DNA from: Gigantopelta aegis
Lineage: Eukaryota > Mollusca > Gastropoda > Neomphalida > Peltospiridae
Reading direction: 5' to 3'
Length of the DNA stretch: 64,000 nt
NCBI RefSeq assembly: GCF_016097555.1
Contig: NC_054708.1
Span: 2,734,364-2,798,363, forward strand
A program made the position numbers and the translations under genes. The notes beneath the pieces are model-generated. The model had not been told where the DNA came from and ran no database searches. It saw only the letters and a program-made list of their open reading frames with translations. Shown piece after piece: positions 1 through 11,954 of the stretch (the first letter of the stretch is position 1; the number at the start of each line of letters is the position of its first letter).

Positions 1-30
1 GTGTGTGTGTCTGTGTGTCTGCGTGTGTGA
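1..30. repeat. (GT)n microsatellite, cut by window edge
   Basis: Alternating GT with a few C substitutions opens the window. The left boundary lies outside it. Confidence 0.85.
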
Positions 31-514
31 GATAGCAAAAGCTAAGCACCACCTGATTCAAATTGAAATAACAATCGATGTAATGTTTCATTATGGATAA
101 AGCATGTTCTCGGTGAAATGTACTTGTTCAGCTCGTGCAATGCGAATGTGTATATTGATACCGGAATTGCACGTGCATATGCATGAAGCAGGCAAAGACC
201 AGTATCAGAAAAAGTAAGTTTGTTGCCAGTATTGTTTCTTGCAGATATTTGGGAGGTAGCAGTAGTAAAAAGGCTATGGCTAGACGCAGACTGACAGAGA
301 ATCAGAAATGGCAAATTATAGGAATGCCGGGACTAATGTCAGAAGGGACATATGCGTGCACGGGACCGGTCAGAAGAAGGCTGTGGTGTAATGCCAGACT
401 GGCTGAGAAATGAGGTCACTGGTCCGGCGACCTATCACAAACGAATATGGAGACAGAGGAACGTCTTCTATGTTTTGTTGTGCCAGAGCGGCATGGAACA
501 TGAGAACATGGCGC

Positions 515-720
515 AAGGTTCACTGACACCCCAGCCGAAAAAGCCGATTCATGTTGTAAAGCGATTGAAATAAAGTGATGAACGCGAATATGGAGAGGTT
601 TTAAACAAAAAACAGTGTAAGAGAACTGGAATACTGTATTTACGGACACCGAATTTTACCTAACTTCAATTTGGTTGTGTATACCTCTGATTTTACACAC
701 GCAGGGGTTTCAATGAATTG
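515..720 (-). mobile_element. Diverged LINE/SINE 3-prime end
   Basis: Read on the minus strand, this stretch follows the same order of blocks as the element at 15250-15543: a CCCTGCG start, a block AAATTGAAGTT, then AAAATTCGGTGTCCGTAAA, then a run ending in CTGGGGTGTC. It is clearly older than the 15.2-kb copy, with many substitutions and small gaps. The assignment rests on within-window similarity only. Confidence 0.5.
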
Positions 721-827
721 CCAATACACACATCAATATTTCACCATTTTTGTTTCTTTGTGGTCTTTTAATACTGAGCACTGAATAGTACACTATGAAC
801 AATTCAATGGTTGTGGATGATGTGTGT

Positions 828-879
<52 letters not shown>

Positions 880-905
880 AGAGAGAGGGGGGTGGGGGGG
901 GGGGC
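828..905. repeat. Compound microsatellite (TA)n(CA)n(GA)n(G)n
   Basis: Four simple-repeat blocks follow each other: TA, then CA, then GA, then a G-rich run. The short ORFs nearby have no coding character. Confidence 0.9.
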
Positions 906-1160
906 TTTTAAAATTAGTTAAATAAACAACGTGTTTCGGACTGGACAAAAGGAAACTCTTATACGAAAAGACCCTACAGGGTGTATACTACCAAATCAAA
1001 TCCCATAGACGACAATAGTAACATATGTGGCTAAAACTCCTACCTACAACGTATCAATCGACATAAGCACCACGGATATAAATACTACCACCCCTCACCC
1101 TTAAAGTTAAACTCCAAAAAGTGGGTGTCAAGCTGCTCATTTCTGAGATAACGGGTAGCG
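906..1160. other. No recognised feature
   Basis: AT-rich sequence without a long ORF, inverted repeat or match to another part of the window that I could see. Confidence 0.5.
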
Positions 1161-1164
1161 TCTA

Positions 1165-1310
1165 TGACTACCCTAGTTCCGCACAAAATTTGAGTACTTT
1201 TTTTTTACAGGTACCCATACATGTTCCAAGCACAAGGCTACTTGACACAGTGGTACTAGATGAAATAAAATTGCATACATTTTTAGCCCAGATGAAACTA
1301 TTTTTTTTAC
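1165..1310 (+). repeat. Dispersed repeat, copy 1 (pairs with about 11955-12060)
   Basis: Blocks such as CACAAGGCTACTTGA and GATGAAATAAAATTGCA, followed by TTAGCCCAGATGAAA, recur in the same order and orientation near 11.98-12.05 kb. The full length of the family and its class are unknown. The 70-codon ORF over it is not conserved in the second copy. Confidence 0.5.
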
Positions 1311-1477
1311 AACCAACACACTCACATTTATAACCAATCACAGGACTTGTGGTGTTCACTTCTCTATCAAAAGTTGGGTGCACCTCGAACTTTGACCCAG
1401 CCGGAAGTTATTTGGTTTAGTACTACCTACAGAGACATCTGTGTTTTTTTACATACCTGCTGCTAAAACAGCTAACG

Positions 1478-1542
1478 TCTGTTGTGTTTAACGACACTAA
1501 TGGAGCACAATGATTCATTAATCATCGGCTATTGGATGACAG
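1478..1542 (-). mobile_element. SINE-alpha tail fragment
   Basis: Contains TTTAACGACACTAATGGAGC and TAATCATCGGCTATTGGATG, the 3-prime end of the commonest SINE in this window, read in antisense. The body is missing. Confidence 0.7.
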
Positions 1543-1819
1543 ACGGCATCACTCTTGATTTTAATGCATGTTGGTATATTTTAAATATATGCTTCTGTAA
1601 GTTTATATTAACCTTTTTCGAAATGATGTCAATCACATTAGTTATGACGAACTTCTGTTGTAAGCATATCATTATTATGGGTATTTTGCATGCCATTACA
1701 GCTACTCTAATGAGCACAGACTAGTCTGAGAGTAACAGTCCACTTTGTGGTGATGCAAGAAGGATGATATCCCTAGTGAAGGATCTCATCGGGAGTGGCT
1801 GTCCTATAGACGAGGAACT

Positions 1820-2225
1820 AGAAAGTTAGTTTGTTTTCTTTAACGACCCCATTAGAGCACATTGATTTATTAATCAGCGGCTATATTGAATGTCAAACAT
1901 TTGGTAATTCTGACATATAGTCTTAGAAAGAAAAAACCGCTATATTATTTTAGTAGTAGCAATGGATGTCTAATACCAGTCGTGGTGCACTGCTTGGAAA
2001 AGAGAAATAGCCACCGACGGTGGACGATCCTAGATGATCGCTTTACCACTGGCTAGAACGAGAAATAGCCACCGACGGTGGACGCTCCTAGATGATTGCT
2101 TTACCACTGGCTAAAACGAGAAATAGCCACCGACGGTGGACGATCCTAGATGATCGCTTTACCACTGGCTAGAACGAGAAATAGCCACCGAAGGTGGACG
2201 ATCCTGGGGTACGTGTTGCCACAGG
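1820..2225 (-). mobile_element. SINE-alpha copy with its head tandemly expanded
   Basis: A SINE tail at 1830-1925 is followed by the body (TGCACTGCTTGGAA). The tRNA-like head region is then repeated four times with a 58-bp period, starting at 2002, 2060, 2118 and 2176. Each copy holds GACGGTGGACGATCCTAGA, a degraded B-box neighbourhood. This is a small minisatellite born inside a SINE head. Confidence 0.75.
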
Positions 2226-2229
2226 CACT

Positions 2230-2750
2230 AGAGAAATTCATGGAATCATCTACTATTTTGCCAAATGTTCATTCTAGTCTGCATTTTGCGGAAATACGGC
2301 TGTGATCACGTGTTACAGTTTTGTCCTTCAGATTTGTGGACTGGCCTGCACACTGCCATCTATGAATCTCTCGGCGTATTCGACAGTGCGTACTACAAAG
2401 TATTTTATGGCAGGTCAATGTCTCCCCAAGTGCTACCATCTCGAAAATGTCATCATATTACTCGTGATTAATGTCTCCAGTCATTCCGTTATAGAAAACA
2501 TTTAATACCACCACGTATACCACAGATAGCCGTTAAATACGGTTCCGTATTAAACAATGGTCATAAATCATGGGGAAATGACAATTTGCTTCTCGGTGTA
2601 CACTAATTATAGTTCGAACGGATTAGGAGATGCTCGCAAAATATTTCCATTAATGAACAATTATCATTTATTTGGTAAATGTGTGCTCGTTAGATGTACC
2701 TCACGAACCTGATATTATTGTGCTACCTTTGGTTCACGTGACATTGCTAA
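2230..2750. other. No recognised gene
   Basis: Two overlapping ORFs of about 67 codons lie here, without any recognisable domain or splice pattern. The sequence looks single-copy within the window. Confidence 0.4.
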
Positions 2751-2754
2751 TTAC

Positions 2755-3300
2755 ATTTGTCGTGATACTGAATTGTATTCTAAATTTTAATTTTACCTCT
2801 GATATTTGTATTTTTTCACAGCTCATTAAATTCTGTTTTATTTGAACTCTTGAATTTTTATATTGATGTTGATCATCATATCATTTATACATTTACCTCA
2901 GTTTGACACCCAATAGCTGATGTATTTCTCGTGCTGGGGTGTCGTTAAACATTTATACATTTACCTCAGTTTGACACCCAATAGCCCATGTATTTCTCGT
3001 GCTGGGGTGTCGTTAAACATTTATACATTTACCTCAGTTTGACACCCAATAGCCCATGTATTTCTCGTGCTGGGGTGTCGTTAAACATTTATACATTTAG
3101 CTCAGTTTGACACCCAATAGCTGATGTATTTCTCGTGCTGGGGTGTCGTTAAACATTTATACATTTACCTCAGTTTGACACCCAATAGCTGATGTATTTC
3201 TCGTGCTGGGGTGTCGTTAAACATTTATACATTTACCTCAGTTTGACACCCAATAGCTGATGTATTTCTCGTGCTGGGGTGTTGTTAAACATTTATTCAT
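2755..3300 (+). mobile_element. LINE 3-prime UTR with tail expanded to six 68-bp copies
   Basis: The first part (GATATTTGTATTTTTTCACA and on) matches the 3-prime untranslated part of the LINE copies at 3.54 and 4.44 kb. The terminal block TTTGACACCCAATAGC with TGCTGGGGTGTCGTTAAAC is then repeated six times at a 68-bp period (starts 2892, 2960, 3028, 3096, 3164, 3232). Copies are nearly identical, so the amplification is recent. Confidence 0.8.
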
Positions 3301-3378
3301 TTTAATACATTTGTGTCGAGTGTGCTGTTTGTATGTAATTGCGTCTGTGTGTTTTGGTTTTAATAGCCGATGTTAAAG

Positions 3379-3426
3379 TTAAAGTTTGTTTTGTTTAACG
3401 AATCCACTAGAGCGCATTGATTAGCA
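3379..3426 (-). mobile_element. SINE-alpha tail fragment
   Basis: TTTGTTTTGTTTAACGAATC and AGAGCGCATTGATTAG match the SINE-alpha 3-prime end in antisense. It is truncated after about 48 bp. Confidence 0.55.
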
Positions 3427-3539
3427 GTCCTATAGGCAGTGCAGGAAGGATGAAATTGTCTTGTGTCGTGCTCGCATCGGTCATACGTACTTGACCCATT
3501 CATTTATCTTGAAGAAAGATCCTCCACCTCAGTGTCAGC

Positions 3540-3705
3540 ACTGGTGGGGTTGTTTTTTGTTTTTTTTTCGATGGTCGCCACATTTTGGTGGAGTGTAAGA
3601 AACTCGAAAAGATATATTTGAACAACGAAATGTGATGGAATCCGGACCTTATATTACAGTTTCTACGTGATACTGACTTTCATTCTAAATTTCAATTTTA
3701 TCTAT
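3540..3705 (+). pseudogene. LINE ORF2 C-terminal remnant plus 3-prime UTR
   Basis: One frame reads RHILVECKKLEKIYLNNEM and then a stop. The RHILVECK type of motif is common at the C-terminus of I/Jockey-group non-LTR retrotransposon ORF2 proteins, so the clade is inference. The UTR that follows is interrupted by the foldback element at 3706. Confidence 0.6.
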
Positions 3706-4357
3706 ACTGACACACTTTGAAAACGCAATTTGGTTTCAATGTGACACTAACAAAAATATGTTATAGGTGTATTCCTGCATGTCAACGTGGGTTTCTGAGT
3801 TTACAAAGAGAATCTTTTCGTGCAATTAACACAAAATCTGAAAGCTCAAAATGTGGTGTAAAACTGAATATGTGCAGTATGTTCACAATACTTTGCACGT
3901 GCATACCGCATACGTTGGACGCATAAAAGGCATAACAGATTGATTGTTGGATAGGTCACGAAACACGTCCAGTCAAGTTATATCACTCGTTCAACTTGGA
4001 AATTGTTGAAGGGAGCACTTGAAAATTCCTAGCTACCCGTTGTTGCGAAATTCCACCAATCAGCATTCCTAATCGTCGCTCCCTCTGATCATTGCCGAGT
4101 CGTGGCATTGTTTCACACTGACTTATCCTACAATCAATCTGTTATACTTTTTATGCGTTCAACGTATGCGGTATGCACGTGCAAAGTATTGTTTTCAGTT
4201 TTCAGATTTTGTGTTAATTGCATGAAAAGATTCTCGTTGTAAACTCAGAAACCCACGTTGACATGCAGGAATACACCTTAGCATATTATTGTAATGCAGT
4301 AGATATTTTGTTTAATGTCACATTCAAAATTGCGTTTTCAAAGTGTGTCAGTATATC
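3706..4357. mobile_element. Large foldback (MITE-like) element inserted in a LINE
   Basis: The left end TACTGACACACTTTGAAAAC is mirrored by its exact reverse complement at the right end. Pairing continues with a small loop-out for roughly 250 bp per arm, for example GGTGTATTCCTGCATGTCAA on the left and its complement on the right, and GCATACCGCATACGTTG on both. It splits a LINE 3-prime UTR: the sequence before it ends TTTTATCT and the sequence after it resumes ATCTGTGATATTTG, which suggests a 4-5 bp target duplication (ATCT or TATCT). No transposase ORF is present. Confidence 0.8.
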
Positions 4358-4785
4358 TGTGATATTTGTATTTGTATTCCAAGAATCCCTACCTAGTGTT
4401 CGGTGAAAGGTGGCACCCGTCATGAGTACTGCCACCACAGCTTGAGATTGTATCCTTTTTTCACACTGTCAGTGTACTATGACGGTACGCCACATTTTTG
4501 TGGAGTGTAAGCATCTCCAAGAAATTAGAAAATATATATTTGGTCAACGAAATGTGATGGAATCGGAAGGAATCGGAACTTGTATTACAGTTTCTACGTG
4601 ATACTGACTTTTATTCAAAATGTGATATTTGTCTTTTTACACAGTTCTTTACACTGTGTTTTTATTTAACTGTTGAAATTTTATATTGATGTTGACCATC
4701 AGTACGTTTTGCCTTTACCATAGTTTGACACCTAACAGCCGATGTATTTTTCATGCTGGGGTGTCGTTAAACATTCATTCATTTG
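4358..4785 (+). pseudogene. LINE 3-prime end: ORF2 C-terminus, UTR and tail
   Basis: After the resumed UTR of the interrupted copy (4358-4385), a second copy carries RHIFVECKHL and GQRNVMESEG in one open frame from 4488 to a stop at 4599-4601. The 3-prime UTR follows, then the tail with TGCTGGGGTGTCGTTAAAC and ATTCATTCATTTG. This is the best-preserved LINE C-terminus in the window, but upstream reverse transcriptase sequence is absent, so it is a 5-prime-truncated dead copy. Confidence 0.7.
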
Positions 4786-5055
4786 ATTAATTAATCATCG
4801 GCTATTGGACGTCAAACGTTTGGTAATTCTGACTCGTAGTCTTCAGAGGAAACCTGCTACATTTTTTCCTAATGCAGCAAGGGATCTTTTATATGCATTT
4901 TTCTCACAGACAGGAAAGCACATACCGCGGCCTTTGACTAGTTGTGGTGCACTGGTTGGAAAAACAAAAACCCAATCCGTTGAATGGATCCACCGAGGTG
5001 GTTCGATCCTGCGACGCAAGCACCTGAAGCGAGCACTCAACCGATAGAGCCACAT
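4786..5055 (-). mobile_element. SINE-alpha (type b head), nearly full length
   Basis: Antisense tail ATTAATTAATCATCGGCTAT, body GCAAGGGATCTTTTATATGC, and a tRNA-like head whose B-box lies in GGTTCGATCCTGCGACGC. The A-box region is GATAGAGCCAC at the right end. It abuts the LINE tail at 4785 directly. Confidence 0.8.
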
Positions 5056-5097
5056 GCAGCACTTGGTTGTTTTAATATGTAGTGTATTGTTCATGCT

Positions 5098-5172
5098 GGG
5101 ATACCGTTAAACAGTCCTGTGTGATACCGTTAAACAGTCCTGTGTGATACCGTTAAACAGTCCTGTGTGAAT
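5098..5172. repeat. Three-copy 23-bp tandem repeat
   Basis: Unit TACCGTTAAACAGTCCTGTG plus TGA occurs three times in a row. It resembles the GTTAAAC end of the local retroelement tails. Confidence 0.75.
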
Positions 5173-5284
5173 TCTATTTGTGGCCAGTATTAGTTCATTT
5201 AGGGAAGAACCCTCTGCCACCGCACAGGCTTTTACTGTTGACTTGCAGCACGGGATCAGCAGTGTGCATTTTCCGACCGAAAGG

Positions 5285-5560
5285 ACAACACATGCCGTAC
5301 AGTCTGGTCACAAGAAATAGACCCTTGCAGACAGGACAGTACATACCATACAGCTGCAATCTGGTCACAAGAAATAAATCCTTACATGCAGACATGACAG
5401 CTACATCTGGTCAGGAGACATAAACCCTAACATACAGACATGACAGAACATACCATACAGCTGCGTCTGGTCGCGAGCAATAAACCCTTACATACATACA
5501 GGACAGCACATACCATATACAGCTACGTCTGGTCACAAGACATAAACCCTTACATCTATT
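5285..5560. repeat. Degenerate minisatellite, about 60 bp, four to five copies
   Basis: Copies share CTGGTCACAAGAAATAAA, CCTTACAT, GACAGGACA and ACATACCATACAGCTGC in the same order, with substitutions and gaps. ORFs across it are not conserved. Confidence 0.65.
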
Positions 5561-6188
5561 GAGTAGGATTCGTCGTATGACTGTAGAACGACACCGTGTG
5601 CAAGCGGCCTACCACTAGGCTACACGCTGCCTGATATCATCGCCCACAACAATGTACGACGGAGGGCATCAGCAATGCTGTAAAATGCATGTCAATACAA
5701 TATTTTGTCTAAATATTTGCTGAAACTAATGATCAACGATGTGTATCTGACCAGATTGGGGTCAATGTGCTGTACACAGGGGGCTGAAAGTGAGCATAAA
5801 TCTTGTCTTATTAATTTGAGATTAGCGTAAGAATGCGGTTAGAACAAAAATAGGCTATTGCTAGGGTTTTTGCGCATTAGCCTATGAGAGTAATAGCAGA
5901 TCGATGAATTGATGACGTGGTGAATAAAAACTAAGTCTCATAACGATCTGAATGGACACAATTGGGTTTTTTAACTTGGCGAAATAAAAACGATTGCTAT
6001 GCTTTTTTACTTTTAATAGACAACAAAAACGAAAACATTAATCTAGATATAAAATGTTAGTAATAAGATCTTGATATAAAATGTTAGTAATTAGATCTTG
6101 GTTTATTAGAGGCGTCTGGGTGTAAATCCTCCTGGACAGTTTTATGTCGTTAAATACTCGTACAATACCAAATTTAATATTCCATTTT
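5561..6188. other. No recognised feature
   Basis: Unique-looking sequence. A tRNA-like stretch near 5590-5635 (CGTGTGCAAGCGGCCTACCA) may be an old SINE head, but no box B can be placed with confidence. Confidence 0.35.
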
Positions 6189-6260
6189 GTTGACACCCAA
6201 TAGCCGATGTATTTTTCGTGCTGGGGTGTGGTCAAACATTCGTTAATTCATTCTATTTTG
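6189..6260 (+). mobile_element. LINE tail fragment
   Basis: TTGACACCCAATAGCCGATG followed by TTTTTCGTGCTGGGGTGTGG and TCAAACATTCGTTAATTCAT. Only the last 70 bp of the element are present. Confidence 0.75.
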
Positions 6261-6504
6261 TTACTGATAAAACAGTAACCTGTGTATTTGTCTCGGTATA
6301 CCATTCATTTTCATTATAGTAAAATACCTACTTCTGACTATAGGTTTTATACATAGAGTTCTTTAGGAGAGGTCTACCTCCAATATTAGACTTAGCCTTC
6401 GTCATACTCCGACATGCAAGCCGCCGTGTGATTAAAATATAGTACACTGGCTGATTCTAATCTTAACGTATCACGTCGTGGTAGACGGATCTGCTTTATG
6501 TTAC

Positions 6505-7635
6505 TCTTAGTAGTCATACAATCCCGCCGCTGTCCGTGTATTTGTTTCTCTTGGTAGTCATACAATCCGGCCACTGTCGGTGTATTTGTTTCTCTTGGTA
6601 GTCATACAATCCGGCCGCTGTCGGTGTATTTGTTTCTCTTGGTAGTCATACAATCAGGCCACTGTCGGTGTATTTGTTTCTCTTGGTAGTCGTACAATCC
6701 GGCCGCTGTGTGTGTATTTGTTTCTCTTGGTAGTCTTACAATCCGGCCGCTGTCCGTGTATTTGTTTCTCTTGGTAGTCATACAATCCGGCCGCTGTCTG
6801 TGTATTTGTTTCTCTTAGTAATCATACAATCGGTTTATTTGTTTTTCTTAGTAATCATACAATCGGTGTATTTGTTTCTCTTAGTAATCATACAATCCGG
6901 CCGCTGTCTGTGTATGTGTTTCTCTTAGTAATCATACAATCGGTGTATTTGTTTCTCTTAGTAATCATACAATCGGTGTATTTGTTTCTCTTAGTAATCA
7001 TACAATCCGGCCGCTGTCTGTGTATTTGTTTCTCTTGGTAGTCGTACAATCGGTGTATTTGTTTTTCTTAGTAATCATACAATCCGGCCGCTGTCTGTGT
7101 ATTTGTTTCTCTTGGTAGTCGTACAATCGGTGTATTTGTTTCTCTTAGTAATCATACAATCCGGCCGCTGTCTGTGTATTTGTTTCTCTTAGTAATCATA
7201 CAATCTATGTATTTGTTTCTCTTAGTAATCATACAATCGGTGTATTTGTTTCTCTTAGTAATCATACAATCGGTGTATTTGTTTCTCTTAGTAATCATAC
7301 AATCCGGCCTCTGTCTGTGTATGTGTTTCTCTTAGTAATCATACAATCGGTGTATTTGTTTCTCTTAGTAATCATACAATCGGTGTATTTGTTTCTCTTA
7401 GTAATCATACAATCCGGCCGCTGTCTGTGTATTTGTTTCTCTTAGTAATCATACAATCTATGTATTTGTTTCTGTTAGTAATCATACAATCGGTGTATTT
7501 GTTTCTCTTAGTAATCATACAATCGGTGTATTTGTTTCTCTTAGTAATCATACAATCGGTGTATTTGTTTCTCTTAGTAATCATACAATCGGTGTATTTG
7601 TTTCTCTTAGTAATCATACAATCGGTGTATTTTAA
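6505..7635. repeat. Minisatellite of mixed 33-bp and 44-bp units
   Basis: The short unit is CGGTGTATTTGTTTCTCTTA plus GTAATCATACAAT (33 bp). The long unit carries an extra CCGGCCGCTGT and is 44 bp. The two lengths are 3 and 4 times 11. The left part has only long units with more variants (GTAGTCATAC); the right part ends in a run of pure 33-bp units. Stop-free frames on both strands at 7405-7678 are a by-product of the 33-bp period. Confidence 0.95.
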
Positions 7636-7639
7636 TAGT

Positions 7640-7700
7640 AGGATCTGTTTGTTTTGTTTAACGGCACAACTGGATTAATTAATCATCGGCTATTGGAACG
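7640..7700 (-). mobile_element. SINE-alpha tail fragment
   Basis: TTTGTTTTGTTTAACGGCAC and TTAATTAATCATCGGCTATT, directly between two minisatellite arrays. Confidence 0.65.
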
Positions 7701-7724
7701 AAGGAAATCTCAAAAACGACCATG

Positions 7725-10700
7725 TTAACATAACCTACTACACTGTGTAATGGAACAACCATCTATAAGCCTTGAAATCAGTCCCACAACACCTCACCTA
7801 CAGTATTAACTGGAGAAAGTGCAACAACCATCTATAAGCCTTGAAATCAATCCCACAACACCTCACCTACAGTATTAACTGGAGAAACTACTACACTGTG
7901 TAATGGAACCACCATTTATAAGCCTTGAAATCAATCCCACAACACCTCACCTACAGTATTAACTGGAGAAAGTGCAACAACCATCTATCAGCCTTGAAAT
8001 CAATCCCACAACACCTCACCTACAGTATTAACTGGAGAAACTACTACACTGTGTAATGGAACCATCATCTATAAGCCTTGAAATCAATCCCACAACACCT
8101 CTCCTACAGTATCAACTGGACAAACTACTACACTGTGTAATGGAACAACCATCTATAAGCCTTGAAATCAATCCCACAACACCTCACCTACAGTATTAAC
8201 TGGAGAAACTACTACACTGTGTAATGGAACCACCATCTATAAGCCTTGAAATCAATCCCACAACACCTCACCTGCAGTATTAACTGGCGAAACTACTACA
8301 CTGTGTAATGGAACCACCATCTATAAGCCTTGAAATCAATCCCACAACAGCTCACCTACAGTATTAACTGGCGAAACTACTACACTGTGTAATGGAACCA
8401 CCATCTATAAGCCTTGAAATCAATCCCACAACACCTCACCTACAGTATTAACTGGAGAAAGTGCAACCACCATCTATAAGCCTTGAAATCAATCCCACAA
8501 CAGCTCACCTACAGTATTAACTGGAGAAACTACTACACTGTGTAATGGAACCACCATCTATAAGCCTTGAAATCAATCCCACAACACCTCACCTACAGTA
8601 TTAACTGGAGAAAGTGCAACAACCATCTATCAGCCTTGAAATCAATCCCACAACACCTCACCTACAGTATCAACTGGAGAAACTACTACACTGTGTAATG
8701 GAACCATCATCTATAAGCCTTGAAATCAATCCCACAACACCTCACCTTAAGTATTAACTGGAGAAACTACTACACTGTGTAATGGAACCACAATCAATAA
8801 GCCTTGAAATCAATCCCACAACACCTCACCTACAGTATTAACTGGAGAAACTACTACACTGTGTAATGGAACCACCATCTATAAGCCTTGAAATCAATCC
8901 CACAACACCTCACCTACAGTATTAACTGGAGAAAGTGTAACAACCATCTATAAGCCTTGAAATCAATCCCACAACACCTCACCTACAGTATTAACGGGAG
9001 AAAGTGCAACAACTATCTATAAGCCTTGAAATCAATCCCACAACACCTCACCTACAGTATTAACTGGAGAAACTACTACACTGTGTAATGGAACCATCAT
9101 CTGTAAGCCTTGAATTCAATCCCACAACACCTCACCTACAGTATTAATTGGAGAAACTACTACACTGTGTAATGGAACAACCATCTATAAGCCTTCAAAT
9201 CAATCCCACAACACCTCACCTACAGTATTAACTGGCGAAACTACTACACTGTGTAATGGAACCACCATCTATAAGCCTTGAAATCAATCCCACAACACCT
9301 CACCTACAGTATTAACTGGAGAAAGTGCAACAACCATCTATAAGCCTTGAAATCAATCCCACTACACCTCACCTACAGTATTAACTGGAGAAACTACTAC
9401 ACTGTGTAATGGAACAACCATCTATAAGCCTTGAAATCAATCCCACAACACCTCACCTACAGTATTAACTGGAGGAAGTGGAACAACCATCTATAAGCCT
9501 TGAAATCAATCCCACAACACCTCACCTACAGTATTAACTGGAGAAAGTGCAACAACCATCTATAAGCCTTGAAATCAATCCCACTACACCTCACCTACAG
9601 TATTAACTGGAGAAACTACTACACTGTGTAATGGAACAACCATCTATAAGCCTTGAAATCAATCCCACAACACCTCACCTACAGTATTAACTGGAGAAAG
9701 TGGAACAACCATCTATAAGCCTTGAAATCAATCCCACAACACCTCACCTACAGTATTAACTGGAGAAAGTGCAACAACCATCTATCAGCCTTGAAATCAA
9801 TCCCACAACACCTCACCTACAGTATTAACTGGAGAAACTACTACACTGTGTAATGGAACCACCATCTATAAGCCTTGAAATCAATCCCACAACACCTCAC
9901 GTACAGTATTAACTGGAGAAAGTGGAACAACCATCTATAAGCCTTGAAATCAATCCCACAACACCTCACCTACAGTATTAACTGGAGAAAGTGGAACAAC
10001 CATCTATAAGCCTTTAAATCAATCCCACAACACCTCACCTACAGTATTAACTGGAGAAACTACTACACTGTGTAATGGAACCACCATCTATAAGCCTTGA
10101 AATCAATCCCACAACACCTCACCTACAGTATTAACTGGCGAAACTACTACACTGTGTAATGGAACCACCATCTATAAGCCTTGAAATCAATCCCACAACA
10201 CCTCACCTACAGTATTAACTGGAGAAAGTGTAACAACCATCTATAAGCCTTGAAATCAATCCCACAACACCTCACCTACAGTATTAACGGGAGAAAGTGC
10301 AACAACTATCTATAAGCCTTGAAATCAATCCCACAACACCTCACCTACAGTATTAACTGGAGAAACTACTACACTGTGTAATGGAACCATCATCTGTAAG
10401 CCTTGAATTCAATCCCACAACACCTCACCTACAGTATTAATTGGAGAAACTACTACACTGTGTAATGGAACAACCATCTATAAGCCTTCAAATCAATCCC
10501 ACAACACCTCACCTACAGTATTAACTGGCGAAACTACTACACTGTGTAATGGAACCACCATCTATAAGCCTTGAAATCAATCCCACAACACCTCACCTAC
10601 AGTATTAACTGGAGAAAGTGCAACAACCATCTATAAGCCTTGAAATCAATCCCACAACACCTCACCTACAGTATTAACTGGAGAAACTACTACACTGTGT

Positions 10701-11905
10701 AATGGAACAACCATCTATAAGCCTTGAAATCAATCCCACAACACCTCACGTACAGTATTAACTGGAGAAAGTGGAACAACCATCTATAAGCCTTGAAATC
10801 AATCCCACAACACCTCACCTACAGTATTAACTGGAGAAAGTGCAACAACCATCTATAAGCCTTGAAATCAATCCCACTACACCTCACCTACAGTATTAAC
10901 TGGAGAAACTACTACACTGTGTAATGGAACAACCATCTATAAGCCTTGAAATCAATCCCACAACACCTCACCTACAGTATTAACTGGAGAAAGTGGAACA
11001 ACCATCTATAAGCCTTGAAATCAATCCCACAACACCTCACCTACAGTATTAACTGGAGAAAGTGCAACAACCATCTATAAGCCTTGAAATCAATCCCACA
11101 ACACCTCACCTACAGTATTAACTGGAGAAACTACTACACTGTGTAATGGAACCACCATCTATAAGCCTTGAAATCAATCCCACAACACCTCACGTACAGT
11201 ATTAACTGGAGAAAGTGGAACAACCATCTATAAGCCTTGAAATCAATCCCACAACACCTCACCTACAGTATTAACTGGACAAAGTGGAACAACCATCTAT
11301 AAGCCTTTAAATCAATCCCACAACACCTCACCTACAGTATTAACTGGAGAAACTACTACACTGTGTAATGGAACAACCATCTATAAACCTTAAAATCAAT
11401 CCCACAACACCTCACCTACAGTATTAACTGGAGAAAGTGGAACAACCATCTGTAAGCCTTGAAATCAATCCCACAACACCTCACCTACAGTATTAACTGG
11501 AGAAAGTGCAACATCCATCTATAAGCCTTGAAATCAATCCCACAACACCTCACCTACAGTATTAACTGGAGAAACTACTACACTGTTTAATGGAACCACC
11601 ATCTATAAGCCTTGAAATCAATCCCACAACACCTCACCTACAGTATTAACTGGAGAAACTACTACACTGTGTAATGGAACCACCATCTATAAGCCTTGAA
11701 ATCAATCCCACAACACCTCACCTACAGTATTAACTGGAGAAACTACTACACTGTGTAATGGAACCACCATCTATAAGCCTTGAAATCAATCCCACAATAC
11801 CTCACCTACAGTATTAACTGGAGAAAGTGGAATAACCATCTATAAGCCTTGAAATCAATCCCACAACACCTCACCTACAGTATTAACTGGAGAAAGTGGA
11901 ACCTT
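7725..11905. repeat. 4.2-kb satellite array of 69-bp and 84-bp units
   Basis: All units share a 60-bp core starting CCATCTATAAGCCTTGAAAT and ending TATTAACTGGAGAAA. A short form has a 9-bp link (GTGCAACAA) and a long form a 24-bp link (CTACTACACTGTGTAATGGA plus ACCA). About 55 units are mixed in varied order. Rare variants (TTAACGGGAG, GAATTCAATC, GTGTAACAAC) recur with an exact 1293-bp offset, so a large block was itself duplicated. No coding potential. Confidence 0.97.
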
Positions 11906-11954
11906 CCATGACTTATTTTCAAAATAACCGTAAGTTGTTACTACACTCCCTAGT

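Noticed and set aside
4805..5094. 80-83-codon ORFs on both strands
   Set aside because: They lie inside a SINE; similar peptides recur at other SINE copies (for example 24016-24225).
7725..11905. CRISPR-like array of repeats and spacers
   Set aside because: The spacers are themselves repeated, units are 69/84 bp, the genome is eukaryotic and there are no cas genes.
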